Counted from the first letter of the stretch, positions 14,137 through 23,816 are shown. The stretch: DNA of 33,278 nt from Candidatus Aerophobota bacterium (GCA_030672545.1 DAOVGF010000065.1:1-33278); one strand, 5' to 3'. Program-made: numbers and translations. The notes: generated by a model from the sequence alone, not told the origin.

Positions 14137-15699
14137 ATGCCCAAAATTAAGACGGCTCTAATTAGTGTTTTTGATAAAAAGGGAATAGTGGAGTTTGCCA
14201 CCGGCTTGAGAGATCTTAATATTGATATCCTCTCCACTGGTGGAACAGCTCGGATTATCCAACAGGCCGGTATCCCCGTAACTGATGTATCTGAGTATAC
14301 GGGGACTCCATCTATGTTGGGAGGAAGGGTCAAAACACTTCATCCTCGAATTCACGGGGCAATCCTGGCTCTGAGAAATGAGCCTTCCCACCTCGAGGAA
14401 GCCAAAAAATATAATTTGAAGCTGATAGATATGGTAGTGATTAATCTCTATCCATTTCCGGAAATAATGAAGAAAACAGAAATAAGTTTGAAAGAGGCTC
14501 TGGAGAACATTGACATTGGAGGCCCCACTATGCTGCGCTCAGCAGCCAAAAACTTTCGATATGTGGCTGCCGTTAGCCATCCCCGTCAGTATCTGTCTTT
14601 ACTGGAGGAACTAAAAAGCAGCCATGGTTTTCTCAGTGAAAAAACCTGCCAAAAACTCGCCCGGGAAACCTTTGAATGCACCAGCGCCTATGACAGCCTA
14701 ATTAGTCATTATCTGGAAAATCTTGATAAAGTGGAGTTTCCAGAAATCCTCAATTTAAGCTTTAAGAGAAGTACCTTGCTCAAATACGGCGAGAATCCTC
14801 ACCAAAAAGCAGCTCTCTATCAGGAATGGATAGCTGGGAAAAACGATTTACCCTCGGCTGAAAAACTTTCAGGAGGAGAAGTATCCTTTAATAATCTCCT
14901 GGATCTGGAAGCAGCTCTGAAAATAGTTAGGGAATTCTCTTCTCCGGCGGCAGTCATTATAAAACATAATAATCCTTGTGGAGCTGCCGTGGGAAATACC
15001 TTGGCTGAAGCCTTTAAGAAAGCTTATCAAGGTGATCCCATTTCCGCCTTTGGGAGTATTGCCGGATTTAACAAAACCGTTGATCCCGCTACTGCCAGAG
15101 CTATGTCCATCCCCAAAAGCTTCATTGAGGCAATTATTGCCCCTGGGTTTGAGAAAGACAGCCTGGAAATCATTCGGGAGGGACCAACTTGGGGAAAAAG
15201 AGTAATAATTATGCAAACCGGTCCTTTTACTCAAGAAATTACCAGGAAAAATATCAGAAGTATTCCCGGAGGACTTCTGGTTCAAGAAGAAGATCAAGAA
15301 GATAACATCCCTAAGAGTTTAAAGGTGGTCAGCCACCAAGAGCCATCAAAGGAAGAACTAAAAGATCTCTTATTTGCCTGGACCATTTGCAAACACGTAA
15401 AATCAAATGCCATTGTCCTAGTTAGGAATGGAGCGGTAGTGGGGGTAGGAGCTGGACAAATGAGTCGGGTAGATTCCACCCTGATTGCTTTGCGCAAAGC
15501 GGGAGAGCGACGAAAGAATTCTGTTCTGGCATCTGATGCCTTTTTCCCTTTCGCTGATGCCATTGAGGAAGCGGGAAAAGCCGGAGTATCAGCTATCATT
15601 CAACCCGGGGGATCTAAACGAGATGCGGAAGTCATTGAAGCAGTTAATCATCTGGGAATAGCTATGGTATTCACCGGCAAAAGACATTTCCGGCATTGA
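14137..15699 (+). CDS. purH: Bifunctional AICAR transformylase / IMP cyclohydrolase
   Basis: A 520-residue cytoplasmic enzyme for the last two steps of inosine monophosphate synthesis, using 10-formyltetrahydrofolate. The N-terminal MGS-like cyclohydrolase domain shows LISVFDKKGIVEFA, STGGTARIIQQ and MLGGRVKTLHPRIHGAIL. The transformylase domain shows LKYGENPHQKAALY, the catalytic IKHNNPCGAA and the C-terminal SDAFFPFADAIEEA with GKRHFRH at the very end. Full length. The following glyA and folC supply and retain folate one-carbon units, which fits this reaction. The ATG follows AGAGG. Confidence 0.97.
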   Translation: MPKIKTALISVFDKKGIVEFATGLRDLNIDILSTGGTARIIQQAGIPVTDVSEYTGTPSMLGGRVKTLHPRIHGAILALRNEPSHLEEAKKYNLKLIDMVVINLYPFPEIMKKTEISLKEALENIDIGGPTMLRSAAKNFRYVAAVSHPRQYLSLLEELKSSHGFLSEKTCQKLARETFECTSAYDSLISHYLENLDKVEFPEILNLSFKRSTLLKYGENPHQKAALYQEWIAGKNDLPSAEKLSGGEVSFNNLLDLEAALKIVREFSSPAAVIIKHNNPCGAAVGNTLAEAFKKAYQGDPISAFGSIAGFNKTVDPATARAMSIPKSFIEAIIAPGFEKDSLEIIREGPTWGKRVIIMQTGPFTQEITRKNIRSIPGGLLVQEEDQEDNIPKSLKVVSHQEPSKEELKDLLFAWTICKHVKSNAIVLVRNGAVVGVGAGQMSRVDSTLIALRKAGERRKNSVLASDAFFPFADAIEEAGKAGVSAIIQPGGSKRDAEVIEAVNHLGIAMVFTGKRHFRH

Positions 15700-15761
15700 G
15701 TTCCACCAAGCTCTCTATTCAGGTAGATTATTCGAAAAAGAGAGAGTTAAAAGGAAGTTAT

Positions 15762-17012
15762 ATGAATGAATCATTGAAAAATTCAGATCCTAAAATCTAT
15801 GAAATTCTTAAAAAAGAAATTGGTCGCCAGCGGAATTCTCTCATGCTTATCCCCTCAGAAAACTATGCCAGCCGTGCTGTTCTGGAGACTCAGGCTTCAG
15901 TATTTACCAATAAATATGCTGAAGGATATTCAAATAAACGATATTATCAAGGTTGTCAGTATGTTGAGGAGATCGAAGAATTAGCCATCAGGAGAGCCAA
16001 GCAGTTATTTAAGGCCGAACACGTAAATGTGCAAGCTCATTCTGGAACCCAGGCTAACATTGCTGTATACCACGCTTTCTTGAAGCCGGGGGATACCATT
16101 CTTTCTTTAAGCTTGCCCCAGGGAGGTCACTTATCCCACGGAAAGAAGGGAACCCTACCTTATTCCTACTACCGAATTGTCCATTACGGCCTGAGTCAGG
16201 AATCAGAAAGATTTGACTATCAGGAAATTGCCCGATTAGCTCATCAGTACCACCCTCGGCTAATTGTAGTGGGTACCAGTGCTTATCCTCGGGCTATTGA
16301 TTTTCATCCCTGGAAGGAGATTGCCCAAGAAGTGGGAGCCTACCTGATGGTAGACGCAGCCCATATAATCGGCCTGATAGCCGCTGGATGGCATCCGGAT
16401 CCTGTTCCCTTGGCTGATGTAGTTACCGCCACTACCCAGAAAACTCTCAGAGGACCTCGAGGGGGTTTTATTATATGCTCACAAAAGTATGCTTCTCGAA
16501 TAGATAAAGCCGTATTTCCGGGAACACAGGGTGGACCGTTTGTCCATATAATTGCTGCTAAAGCTGTTTGTTTTGGAGAAGCAAGCCAACCGGAGTTTAA
16601 AAAATACCAACATCAAATTATCCTCAATGCTCAGGCTTTAGCCAAATGTCTTAATAAAGAGGGTTTTCGCTTAATTACCGGGGGCACCGATAATCACTTA
16701 CTTTTAATAGATCTTTCGGATAAAGGTCTTACTGGCCAAGAAGCAGCCCTTATTCTGGAGCAAGCTGGAATAGTGGTCAATAAAAACTGTATTCCCTTTG
16801 AGCACCAAGGACCATCGATTACCTCGGGTATTAGAATGGGGACACCTGCTCTCACTTCACGGGGAATGAAGGAGTCTCAGATGAACATAATCGGCCAATG
16901 GATTACCCAATTATTAACCAACCCTGAAGATAAGCACCTTCCAGCAAAAATTCTCCAGAAAGTCCATCAACTATGTCAAGAATTCCCTATTTATCAAGAC
17001 AGCGAGTGTTAA
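15762..17012 (+). CDS. glyA: Serine hydroxymethyltransferase
   Basis: A PLP enzyme that converts serine and tetrahydrofolate to glycine and methylenetetrahydrofolate. I chose the ATG at 15762, after AAGGAAG, instead of a TTG at 15696 that overlaps the purH stop; this gives 416 residues, the normal size. IPSENYASRAVLETQASVF, NKYAEGYSNKRYYQG and VNVQAHSGTQANIAVYHA are clear. The PLP lysine is Lys227 in TQKTLRGPRGG. Two normally conserved histidines appear changed: the residue before this lysine is Gln (usually THK), and LPQGGHLSHG has Gln where a His is usual. folC begins immediately after the stop. Identity is secure; the active-site changes deserve checking. Confidence 0.93.
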   Translation: MNESLKNSDPKIYEILKKEIGRQRNSLMLIPSENYASRAVLETQASVFTNKYAEGYSNKRYYQGCQYVEEIEELAIRRAKQLFKAEHVNVQAHSGTQANIAVYHAFLKPGDTILSLSLPQGGHLSHGKKGTLPYSYYRIVHYGLSQESERFDYQEIARLAHQYHPRLIVVGTSAYPRAIDFHPWKEIAQEVGAYLMVDAAHIIGLIAAGWHPDPVPLADVVTATTQKTLRGPRGGFIICSQKYASRIDKAVFPGTQGGPFVHIIAAKAVCFGEASQPEFKKYQHQIILNAQALAKCLNKEGFRLITGGTDNHLLLIDLSDKGLTGQEAALILEQAGIVVNKNCIPFEHQGPSITSGIRMGTPALTSRGMKESQMNIIGQWITQLLTNPEDKHLPAKILQKVHQLCQEFPIYQDSEC

Positions 17013-18362
17013 ATGTTTTCCTTTAAAGAAGCCTTGGATTATCTAAACTCGTTGGTTAATTATGAAAAATGTCCTATTTTATCCTACGACTCCAGATTAC
17101 TAAAGCCACAAAGAGTAAGCAAGCTTTTCGATTTACTGGGAAATCCTCACCAGGGTATTAAGGTCATCCACATCGCCGGAACCAAGGGAAAGGGTTCTAC
17201 AGCGGTGATGATTACATCAATTCTGGAGAGTAACGGCTTTGAGGTTGGCTTATTTACCTCCCCCCACCTGGTCAATCCTCGCGAAAGAATCAGAATCGGG
17301 GAGGAATTGATTAAGGAGGAGGAGCTTGCTTGGTTCCTGTTTAAAATAAAGTCCAGACTGGAGAGTTCTGAGGGAAAGACTTTACTTCCCCCAACTTTTT
17401 TTGAGATTTATACGGCTCTGGCCTTTCTTTATTTTCGCTATTACCAGGTAAACTTTGCCGTTATGGAAGTGGGAATGGGGGGACGATTGGATGCCACCAA
17501 TATCTCCCATTCTCTGATTGGGGTAATTACCCAGATCAGTCTGGATCATACTCGGGAGCTGGGAAACAGTCTTGTTTCTATTGCCCGGGAAAAAGCCGGC
17601 ATTATCAAGAACAAAACTCCGGTGATAAGTGCCCCTCAGAAGAAATCTGTTTCAATGGTGATAAGAAAAATCTGCCAGGAAAAAAAAGCCCATTTGATAG
17701 AGGTTGGCAAGGATATTCAATTTGAGGCGGGAAAAATGAACAAAAAGGGCCAGATTTTCACAATAAAAGGTCTTAGAGGAGTATATCCAGATCTTTTTGT
17801 TCCTCTCCTGGGATCTCATCAAATTATTAACGCCGCTACCGCCATAGGAACGATAGAAACTCTCCAAGAAATGGGCTTTTCTATTTCCCGAGATTCTATC
17901 TTTAACGGATTAAGGAAAGTTGAATGGCCGGGCCGGGTTCAGTTTTTCGATACCGCTCCCCCCATCATTATTGATTCTGCTCATAACGGAGCTTCGGCAA
18001 ATGCTTTGGCTAAATGCTTAAGAGAACTTTTTTCTGGAGAGGCAATCACCATTATCTTAGGAGTACTCAAGCACAAAAATGTCCAAGCTATAGCCAGACC
18101 GCTATTCCCTTTAGCCCGTAGAATCATTATTACCAGCGTTAATAGTCCTCGAAGCTTACCGGGCAAGGAATTATTTTCTATAATAAGAGAATACCGAGAA
18201 GATAAATTGATAGTGGAAAAAAATTTGGTTTTTGCCTTAAGACGGGCTCGGTCCCTGGCTGGGAAAGATAACCTAATTTGCATTACTGGATCAGTTTACT
18301 TAGCCGGCGAAGCTCTACAGTTGATTAGCCCAGAATTCAGAGCTTTGGCTTTAAAAGAATAA
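17013..18362 (+). CDS. folC: Folylpolyglutamate synthase / dihydrofolate synthase
   Basis: A 449-residue Mur-ligase-family enzyme that adds glutamate to folates, and often to dihydropteroate, with ATP. The P loop is HIAGTKGKGSTAVM (53-66). TSPHLVNPRERIRI, EVGMGGRLDATN, ISLDHTRELG with REKAGIIK, and DSAHNGASANALA in the C-terminal domain are all present. It starts with no gap after glyA, so the two are translationally coupled. Whether it has one or both activities cannot be told from sequence. Confidence 0.95.
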   Translation: MFSFKEALDYLNSLVNYEKCPILSYDSRLLKPQRVSKLFDLLGNPHQGIKVIHIAGTKGKGSTAVMITSILESNGFEVGLFTSPHLVNPRERIRIGEELIKEEELAWFLFKIKSRLESSEGKTLLPPTFFEIYTALAFLYFRYYQVNFAVMEVGMGGRLDATNISHSLIGVITQISLDHTRELGNSLVSIAREKAGIIKNKTPVISAPQKKSVSMVIRKICQEKKAHLIEVGKDIQFEAGKMNKKGQIFTIKGLRGVYPDLFVPLLGSHQIINAATAIGTIETLQEMGFSISRDSIFNGLRKVEWPGRVQFFDTAPPIIIDSAHNGASANALAKCLRELFSGEAITIILGVLKHKNVQAIARPLFPLARRIIITSVNSPRSLPGKELFSIIREYREDKLIVEKNLVFALRRARSLAGKDNLICITGSVYLAGEALQLISPEFRALALKE

Positions 18363-18373
18363 AGGAGGAAAAC

Positions 18374-20116
18374 ATGCCCAGAGGAATTGCCGCTTCTCCC
18401 GGGATAGCTATCGGGCGAGTTTATATCCTGGAAAAAGAAGATTTTTGTATCCTCAAATATAGAATAAAGAAAGATGCGATTGGGACCGAAATAAAGAGAT
18501 TTGAAGACGCTGTTGGTCAATCAAAGAAACAATTAAGAGAAATAGAAAAGAAAGTCAGAGAAAAACTGGGCAAGGATCTAGCCTATATTTTCCAGGCTCA
18601 CCTCCACATTCTGGAAGATCCCCTTCTCATCGGGGAAACTATTGATAGAATAAAAAGAGAAAGAGTAAATGTAGAAATGGCTCTCAGGGAGACCTACAGA
18701 AGCTTTCCTCAGAAATTCGCCCTTGTTCAGTCAGAACTTTTTCAAGAGAGATTCAGAGATGTGGAAGATCTGGGAGAGAGAATCCTGCGAAATCTTCTGG
18801 ATTATCCCTCAACAAGCTTGTCCAATCTTAAAGAAGATATTATTGTCATCTCTTCCGATCTATCTCCCTCGGACACCGCTTCCTTACAAAAAGACCGGGT
18901 TTTGGGATTCGCCACCGATATCGGAGGACCAACTTCTCACACCGCCATAATGGCTCGTTCTTTAAAAATTCCTGCTGTGGTAGGTTTGGGTGACATAACC
19001 AAGAAAGTCAAGCCTGGTTCCTTGATAATATTGGATGGAAACCGCGGAATAGTAATAGTAAATCCTACGGCAGCCCAGATTAAAAAATACCAAAAACACC
19101 GGGAAGAATTTGTCCTTTACCGAAAAAAACTGGAAACCTTAAGGTCTCTCCCTCCCATAACTCTGGATGGACGAGAAGTAGAATTGGCCTCAAACATTGC
19201 TGGTCCTGAAGAAATAGACCTGGCCATTAAGGACAAAACCGAAGGAGTGGGTTTATACCGCACAGAATATCTATATATGAATAGAAAGAAACTTCCTGAT
19301 GAAGAGGAACAACTTGAGGCTTACAAAAAGATAGCAGAAAAAATAGCCCCTTATTCAGCGATCATACGAACCCTGGATCTGGGTGGAGATAAATTCCTTT
19401 ACCATTTTCCCGCACCCAAACAAATCAATCCCTTTATGGGATGGAGAGGCATCAGACTTTCTCTAGAGAAAGTGAATATCTTTAAAACCCAACTCCGAGC
19501 TATACTCAGAGCAGGTTCTTACGGAAAGGTCAAACTGATGTATCCTCTTATCTCTGGAGTGGAAGAGTTAAAAAAGGCTAACCGAATCCTCTCTCAGGTT
19601 AAGCAAGAATTGAGGCAGGAGAGAATTCCTTTTGATAACAAAATAGAAGTGGGAGCTATGGTTGAAGTCCCTTCTGCAGCAACAATGGCTGATCTTCTGG
19701 CTAAGGAGGTTGATTTTTTCAGCCTGGGAACCAATGATCTGATACAATATACTCTGGCCGTGGACCGGATAAATGAAAAAGTAGCTTATCTGTATCAACC
19801 CCTCCATCCTGCTATTCTTCGCGTAATCCACCACACAATCAGAGCTGCTCACCGTGAAGATATCTGGATAGGAGCTTGTGGGGAGATGGCCAGTGACCCT
19901 CTCTGTATGGCTATACTCTTAGGATTGGGTATTGATGAGCTTAGTGTAACTCCAAGGAGCCTTCTGGAAATAAAGAAGGTAATCCGAGGTATCACCTGGG
20001 AAGAAACGCAAAAGGTAGCTTCTCACCTACTTAATTTGAGTACGGCCAATCAGGTAAAAAGACATGCCCATAACCGTTTGGGCAAAAAAATAAGAAGAAT
20101 TCTCCAGGAGGAATAG
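18374..20116 (+). CDS. ptsI: Phosphoenolpyruvate-protein phosphotransferase (PTS enzyme I)
   Basis: A 580-residue protein that takes phosphate from phosphoenolpyruvate onto a histidine and passes it to HPr, starting the PTS sugar-uptake cascade. The phospho-His is His189 in GGPTSHTAIMARSLKIPAV. The C-terminal TIM barrel shows VGLYRTEYLYM, RTLDLGGDKF, NPFMGWRGIRL, FSLGTNDLIQYTLAVDR and ACGEMASDP with the catalytic cysteine. Full length. No HPr (ptsH) or EII component lies beside it here. It is 11 bp after folC and 1 bp before the isomerase gene, so it is embedded in a housekeeping operon. Confidence 0.95.
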   Translation: MPRGIAASPGIAIGRVYILEKEDFCILKYRIKKDAIGTEIKRFEDAVGQSKKQLREIEKKVREKLGKDLAYIFQAHLHILEDPLLIGETIDRIKRERVNVEMALRETYRSFPQKFALVQSELFQERFRDVEDLGERILRNLLDYPSTSLSNLKEDIIVISSDLSPSDTASLQKDRVLGFATDIGGPTSHTAIMARSLKIPAVVGLGDITKKVKPGSLIILDGNRGIVIVNPTAAQIKKYQKHREEFVLYRKKLETLRSLPPITLDGREVELASNIAGPEEIDLAIKDKTEGVGLYRTEYLYMNRKKLPDEEEQLEAYKKIAEKIAPYSAIIRTLDLGGDKFLYHFPAPKQINPFMGWRGIRLSLEKVNIFKTQLRAILRAGSYGKVKLMYPLISGVEELKKANRILSQVKQELRQERIPFDNKIEVGAMVEVPSAATMADLLAKEVDFFSLGTNDLIQYTLAVDRINEKVAYLYQPLHPAILRVIHHTIRAAHREDIWIGACGEMASDPLCMAILLGLGIDELSVTPRSLLEIKKVIRGITWEETQKVASHLLNLSTANQVKRHAHNRLGKKIRRILQEE

Positions 20117-20117
20117 A

Positions 20118-21176
20118 ATGCTCAATGATAGAACATTAATAACTAAAATTGATTTAGAGAAAATGCAAGATATTCTTTATGATTTCCCTGGACAGTGTGC
20201 CCGGGCTGTTAAAAACAGTGAGAATCTCCAGATACCGGATGAATTTCTGAAAAAGCTAAAGGCAATTATTGCTTGCGGACAGGGAGGATCGGCTATAGGA
20301 GGAGAAATACTTCAAACCCTGCTGGAAAAGACCTCTTCTATTCCCGTCCTTCTCAATCGTAAATATACTCTTCCTCATCTGGCCAATGAGAGAACTCTCA
20401 TTCTCTTGATCAGTTATTCGGGGAATACAGAAGAGACAATATCTGCCTATCAGGAAGCCCGAAAAAGAGACTGTTTGCTTTGGTGCATTAGTAGTGGAGG
20501 AGAACTAAGTAAACTTTCTAAAAATGATGGGGTTCCCTGGACAAAGATCCCTGGAGGGATGCCTCCCCGTACCTGCTTGGGTTATCTTTTTATTCCTTTG
20601 GTACGGATAGGGGAAAAAATTGGATTAATCGAAGAACAAAATTACCGTGAACTTGAGGACAAGTTGAGAGACTTGAGAAAAAATTGCTCTCTTACCGTTG
20701 CTATAGAAAACAATCCAGCTAAATCACTTGCCCGCCGGCTTAAGGGAAAAATACCCCTGATTTATGGCATAGAGACAGTAACTGGTGTTGTGGCCCATAG
20801 ATGGAAAACCCAGTTCAATGAAAACAGTAAAATGTTTGCATTTTGGGACGTTTTACCTGAACTGGACCATAACGAGGTGGTCCCCTGGGGAGAACGGAAT
20901 AAATTTGATCCCAAACTTTTCCATGTTATTATTATTGGAGAAAAAGATGGTGACCCTAAAATAAGCAAGAGAATTCAGGTAACCAGCTCTTTAATTGAAA
21001 GGAGAGGAAATGAAGTTACCCAGATATGGGCAGAAGGCAAAAGTCTCCTGAGCAAAATCCTCTCCACCATCTACCTGGGAGATTGGGTAAGCTTTTATCT
21101 AGCTATTCTCAACCAGGTTGACCCTACTCCAATTGCCGGTATTGATCTTTTAAAAAGGGAGTTAGCCAAACTTTGA
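20118..21176 (+). CDS. Bifunctional phosphoglucose/phosphomannose isomerase (SIS family)
   Basis: A 352-residue double-SIS-domain protein of the archaeal/bacterial PGI/PMI family. It interconverts glucose 6-phosphate or mannose 6-phosphate with fructose 6-phosphate. AIIACGQGGSAIGGEIL and LLISYSGNTEETISAYQEA are the sugar-phosphate-binding loops. WKTQFNENSKMFAFWDVLPELDHNE and VDPTPIAGIDLLK near the C terminus are characteristic of this family rather than classical Pgi. The gene begins 1 bp after ptsI, linking sugar uptake with entry into glycolysis. Confidence 0.88.
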   Translation: MLNDRTLITKIDLEKMQDILYDFPGQCARAVKNSENLQIPDEFLKKLKAIIACGQGGSAIGGEILQTLLEKTSSIPVLLNRKYTLPHLANERTLILLISYSGNTEETISAYQEARKRDCLLWCISSGGELSKLSKNDGVPWTKIPGGMPPRTCLGYLFIPLVRIGEKIGLIEEQNYRELEDKLRDLRKNCSLTVAIENNPAKSLARRLKGKIPLIYGIETVTGVVAHRWKTQFNENSKMFAFWDVLPELDHNEVVPWGERNKFDPKLFHVIIIGEKDGDPKISKRIQVTSSLIERRGNEVTQIWAEGKSLLSKILSTIYLGDWVSFYLAILNQVDPTPIAGIDLLKRELAKL

Positions 21177-21207
21177 ATATCTGCATTTAAATTGAGAGCG
21201 CCTACTA

Positions 21208-22524
21208 ATGAACTTGTTTCCAAGAGAGCCAAAAGCAGAAGAAAGATTCCGTCCTTTAGCCGATAAAATGAGACCTACTCGCCTGGAGAATTTTCTAGGT
21301 CAAGAGGAAATTATTGGTTTAGGTAAGCCACTTCGCCGGGCTATTGAAAGTGATAATCTTATCTCCATAATTCTATGGGGTCCTCCCGGCTCAGGAAAAA
21401 CTACCTTAGCCCGCATTGTCTCTCAAGTAACCCGTAGTCATTTTGTGTCTTTTAGTGCGGTTACTTCAGGTATTCCCACTCTCAGAAAAGTAATCACCGC
21501 TGCAGAGCAGCGTAGAAAAATTACACTTCAGCGAACTATCCTTTTTGTTGATGAGATTCATCGCTTTAATAAAACACAACAGGATGCTTTCTTGCCCTAC
21601 GTGGAAAATGGTACCATTGTTCTTATCGGTGCCACAACCGAAAATCCCTCCTTTGAAATTAACTCTCCTCTTCTTTCTCGCTCCAAAGTTTATGTACTGA
21701 AACCACTGTCAATAACTAATTTAATGAAAGTAATACAAAGAGCTCTTGGTGATGCAGAAAATGGACTGGGTATGTACCGGGTAAAGCTTGCTCCGGGAAT
21801 ACTTAGTTTTATAGCTCAGCAGGCCTACGGAGATGCTCGCACTGCTCTAAACATACTAGAACTGGCTGTCATTACCACTGAATCTAAAAAAGGAATTAGA
21901 GAAGTTACTTGGCAGATAGTCAAAGATGTAGTTCAGAAACAACTACTTCGGTACGATAAGTCTGGAGAAGAACATTATAATATCATCTCGGCCGTACACA
22001 AAAGTATGAGGGATTCCGATCCTGACGCGGCTCTTTACTGGGTAACCAGGATGCTGGAAGGAGGTGAGAACCCTCTCTATATAGCTCGGCGGCTAGTCCG
22101 CTTTGCTTCGGAAGACGTGGGAAATGCTGACCCTCAAGCTCTTCAAGTGGCTGTCTCAGCTATGCAAGCAGTCCAGTTTGTAGGAATGCCTGAGGCTAAC
22201 CTATTTGTGGTTCAAGCGGCTACTTATCTGGCCTGTGCTCCTAAAAGCAATGCTCTCCTCAAGGGATATCTTAAAGCTAAAGAAGATATCGAAAGAACCG
22301 GACCTCTACCTGTCCCTCTGGTTATTCGGAATGCTCCTACTCAGTTAATGAAGGAACTGGGGTATGGCAGAGGATACAAATATGCTCACAATTTCAAAAG
22401 GGCCTATATAAAACAGCCTCACCTACCACCGGAACTGGCCGGAAGCAAATACTACCAGCCTACCGAAAGAGGTTACGAAAAAGTGATAAAAGAAAAAATG
22501 AATCGGCTAAGCAAGAATTCCTAA
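21208..22524 (+). CDS. rarA: Replication-associated recombination protein A (RarA/MgsA, AAA+ ATPase)
   Basis: A 438-residue AAA+ ATPase related to clamp loaders, acting at stalled replication forks. RPTRLENFLGQEEIIG and the Walker A WGPPGSGKTT (57-66) are clear. So are the Walker B VDEIHRFNKTQQDAFLPYVE, sensor 1 IGATTENPSFEI and the C-terminal tetramerisation region with SEDVGNADPQAL. Normal length. It is the last plus-strand gene of the operon; the next gene converges after 30 bp, in which a short imperfect hairpin (GAACCTC/GAGCTTC) is visible. Confidence 0.95.
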   Translation: MNLFPREPKAEERFRPLADKMRPTRLENFLGQEEIIGLGKPLRRAIESDNLISIILWGPPGSGKTTLARIVSQVTRSHFVSFSAVTSGIPTLRKVITAAEQRRKITLQRTILFVDEIHRFNKTQQDAFLPYVENGTIVLIGATTENPSFEINSPLLSRSKVYVLKPLSITNLMKVIQRALGDAENGLGMYRVKLAPGILSFIAQQAYGDARTALNILELAVITTESKKGIREVTWQIVKDVVQKQLLRYDKSGEEHYNIISAVHKSMRDSDPDAALYWVTRMLEGGENPLYIARRLVRFASEDVGNADPQALQVAVSAMQAVQFVGMPEANLFVVQAATYLACAPKSNALLKGYLKAKEDIERTGPLPVPLVIRNAPTQLMKELGYGRGYKYAHNFKRAYIKQPHLPPELAGSKYYQPTERGYEKVIKEKMNRLSKNS

Positions 22525-22554
22525 AATTCAAAGCCAGCGAACCTCTGAGGAGCT

Positions 22555-23199
22555 TCAAGGTAGCTTTTTGAGTTTCACTATTTCTTCCAGAGCGCGATCA
22601 GCCCATTCAGTGTTCATATATTGCCTGACTACCTGTTGAAGAAGAGCAATTCTCCTATCTTTATCTTTCTCTTCCAAAGCTTCTAAATAAGCCTTTTGAG
22701 CCCGATCTACAGACTCCTTCTTAGCAGGAATAGATACTCTCTTTGTCTCCGGTACGCTTATTTCTTTCTCCATCTTCTGCGGAACTGCTTTTTTGGGCTT
22801 TTCAATGAACTTATGTCCACAAAAACAACAAATCTTGACCTCATCTTTGATTATCTCAGCACATTCCGGGCACCTTTTGGTTACTCCCTCTCTTTCCTTT
22901 AAAGGTAAAAGACAAACCATAATTATTCCAATAAGACTGAGCCAGGCCCAGAAAAATCCATTTCGACCTCTCCAATGAGCAATCCTCATCCCTCCTATCA
23001 TGAAGATTATCCAGATAGAAAAGAAGCTCAAAACCAGGGCTGAAGCCTGAATTTTCTTCAGATAGGAAAATCCTTCAACATTAGACAGGTAATCCCGAAT
23101 CACCGGAATGACAACACCTAAAAGACTCCAACCAATTATGATGAGGACAACTACAAGTATCCAGCTAAGAACTTGTTCTGCCCAATTAACCGTTTTCAT
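22555..23199 (-). CDS. Membrane zinc-ribbon protein of unknown function
   Basis: A 214-residue protein that I do not recognise as a named family. Three membrane helices (about 10-34, 52-70, 81-99) are followed by a cytoplasmic-type zinc ribbon: CPEC at 110-113 and CCFC at 124-127. A charged linker (KKAVPQKMEKE) then leads to a helical C terminus (about 165-210) resembling a TPR-like tail: AQKAYLEALEEKDKDRRIALLQQVV. It follows the pseudopilin gene by 39 bp on the same strand. A regulatory or assembly role is possible but not shown by the sequence. Confidence 0.75.
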   Translation of the reverse strand: MKTVNWAEQVLSWILVVVLIIIGWSLLGVVIPVIRDYLSNVEGFSYLKKIQASALVLSFFSIWIIFMIGGMRIAHWRGRNGFFWAWLSLIGIIMVCLLPLKEREGVTKRCPECAEIIKDEVKICCFCGHKFIEKPKKAVPQKMEKEISVPETKRVSIPAKKESVDRAQKAYLEALEEKDKDRRIALLQQVVRQYMNTEWADRALEEIVKLKKLP

Positions 23200-23238
23200 T
23201 AATTTCTTCCTTTCTTCGCCCTGGCGTAAGGAAAAAAC

Positions 23239-23787
23239 TCAGGGGCCTCCCCGACCTAAATCTCCTCCACTTCGATCCCCCGAAATGGGGTTATACCAAT
23301 ACTGGCCTCCCGCATTACTATATCCGTAACCTTCGTAAGCACCGTATTTACCACCCAAAACTCCACTAATCAAAGGGACCCAGGTGGTTACGGTAGTAAT
23401 GCTGGGAGTATTATCCGGCCCATTAGAAAGAAGAAGCCAGCAACTATCACCCGTCAAAGCGTAGCCATAGCCTTTTTTGATCACAGCATCACAATTATCG
23501 ACTCCCGCCCCCCTGGAAGCATTAGTATTGAAACGATCCCTGGGCCAATCGCTGAGGTAATCTGGACAAAGTTTGGTAGTGGCCATAGAAACCGCTGGAT
23601 AACCATTCGTATCGAGATAATATAATTCGAGAGCCTGGGCCAGATGATTCATATCAGCCAAAGAGGAGGTAACTAAAGATTTAGTTCGGGCTCCCATAAA
23701 GGTGGAGATAGCAATTCCGCTCATTATACTCAAAATAGCCACCACCACCAGTAGTTCAATCAAGGTAAATCCTTTATTCTTAAACAA
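23239..23787 (-). CDS. Type IV pilin-like / type II secretion pseudopilin
   Basis: A 182-residue protein with a class III signal: KG^FTLIELLVVVAILSIM, where prepilin peptidase would cut between Gly6 and Phe7, with the conserved Glu at +5. After the hydrophobic N-terminal helix comes a GspG-like segment (ALELYYLDTNGYPA). The C-terminal globular part is rich in Gly, Ser and Tyr and has two cysteines near the middle (NCDAVI and DSCWLL) that could form a disulfide. It lies 29 bp after frr in a translation-gene operon, an unusual place. No prepilin peptidase or pilus ATPase gene is in the window, so its machine must be encoded elsewhere. Confidence 0.88.
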   Translation of the reverse strand: MFKNKGFTLIELLVVVAILSIMSGIAISTFMGARTKSLVTSSLADMNHLAQALELYYLDTNGYPAVSMATTKLCPDYLSDWPRDRFNTNASRGAGVDNCDAVIKKGYGYALTGDSCWLLLSNGPDNTPSITTVTTWVPLISGVLGGKYGAYEGYGYSNAGGQYWYNPISGDRSGGDLGRGGP

Positions 23788-23816
23788 GATACTCCCTCAA
23801 GAAATTCAACAGAAAA

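Noticed and set aside
14869-15297. 142-codon antisense ORF inside purH
   Set aside because: It lies wholly within a strongly conserved gene on the other strand and resembles no protein family.
15696-15761. TTG start for glyA overlapping the purH stop
   Set aside because: The first 22 residues do not look like SHMT, and a well-placed AAGGAAG precedes the ATG at 15762.
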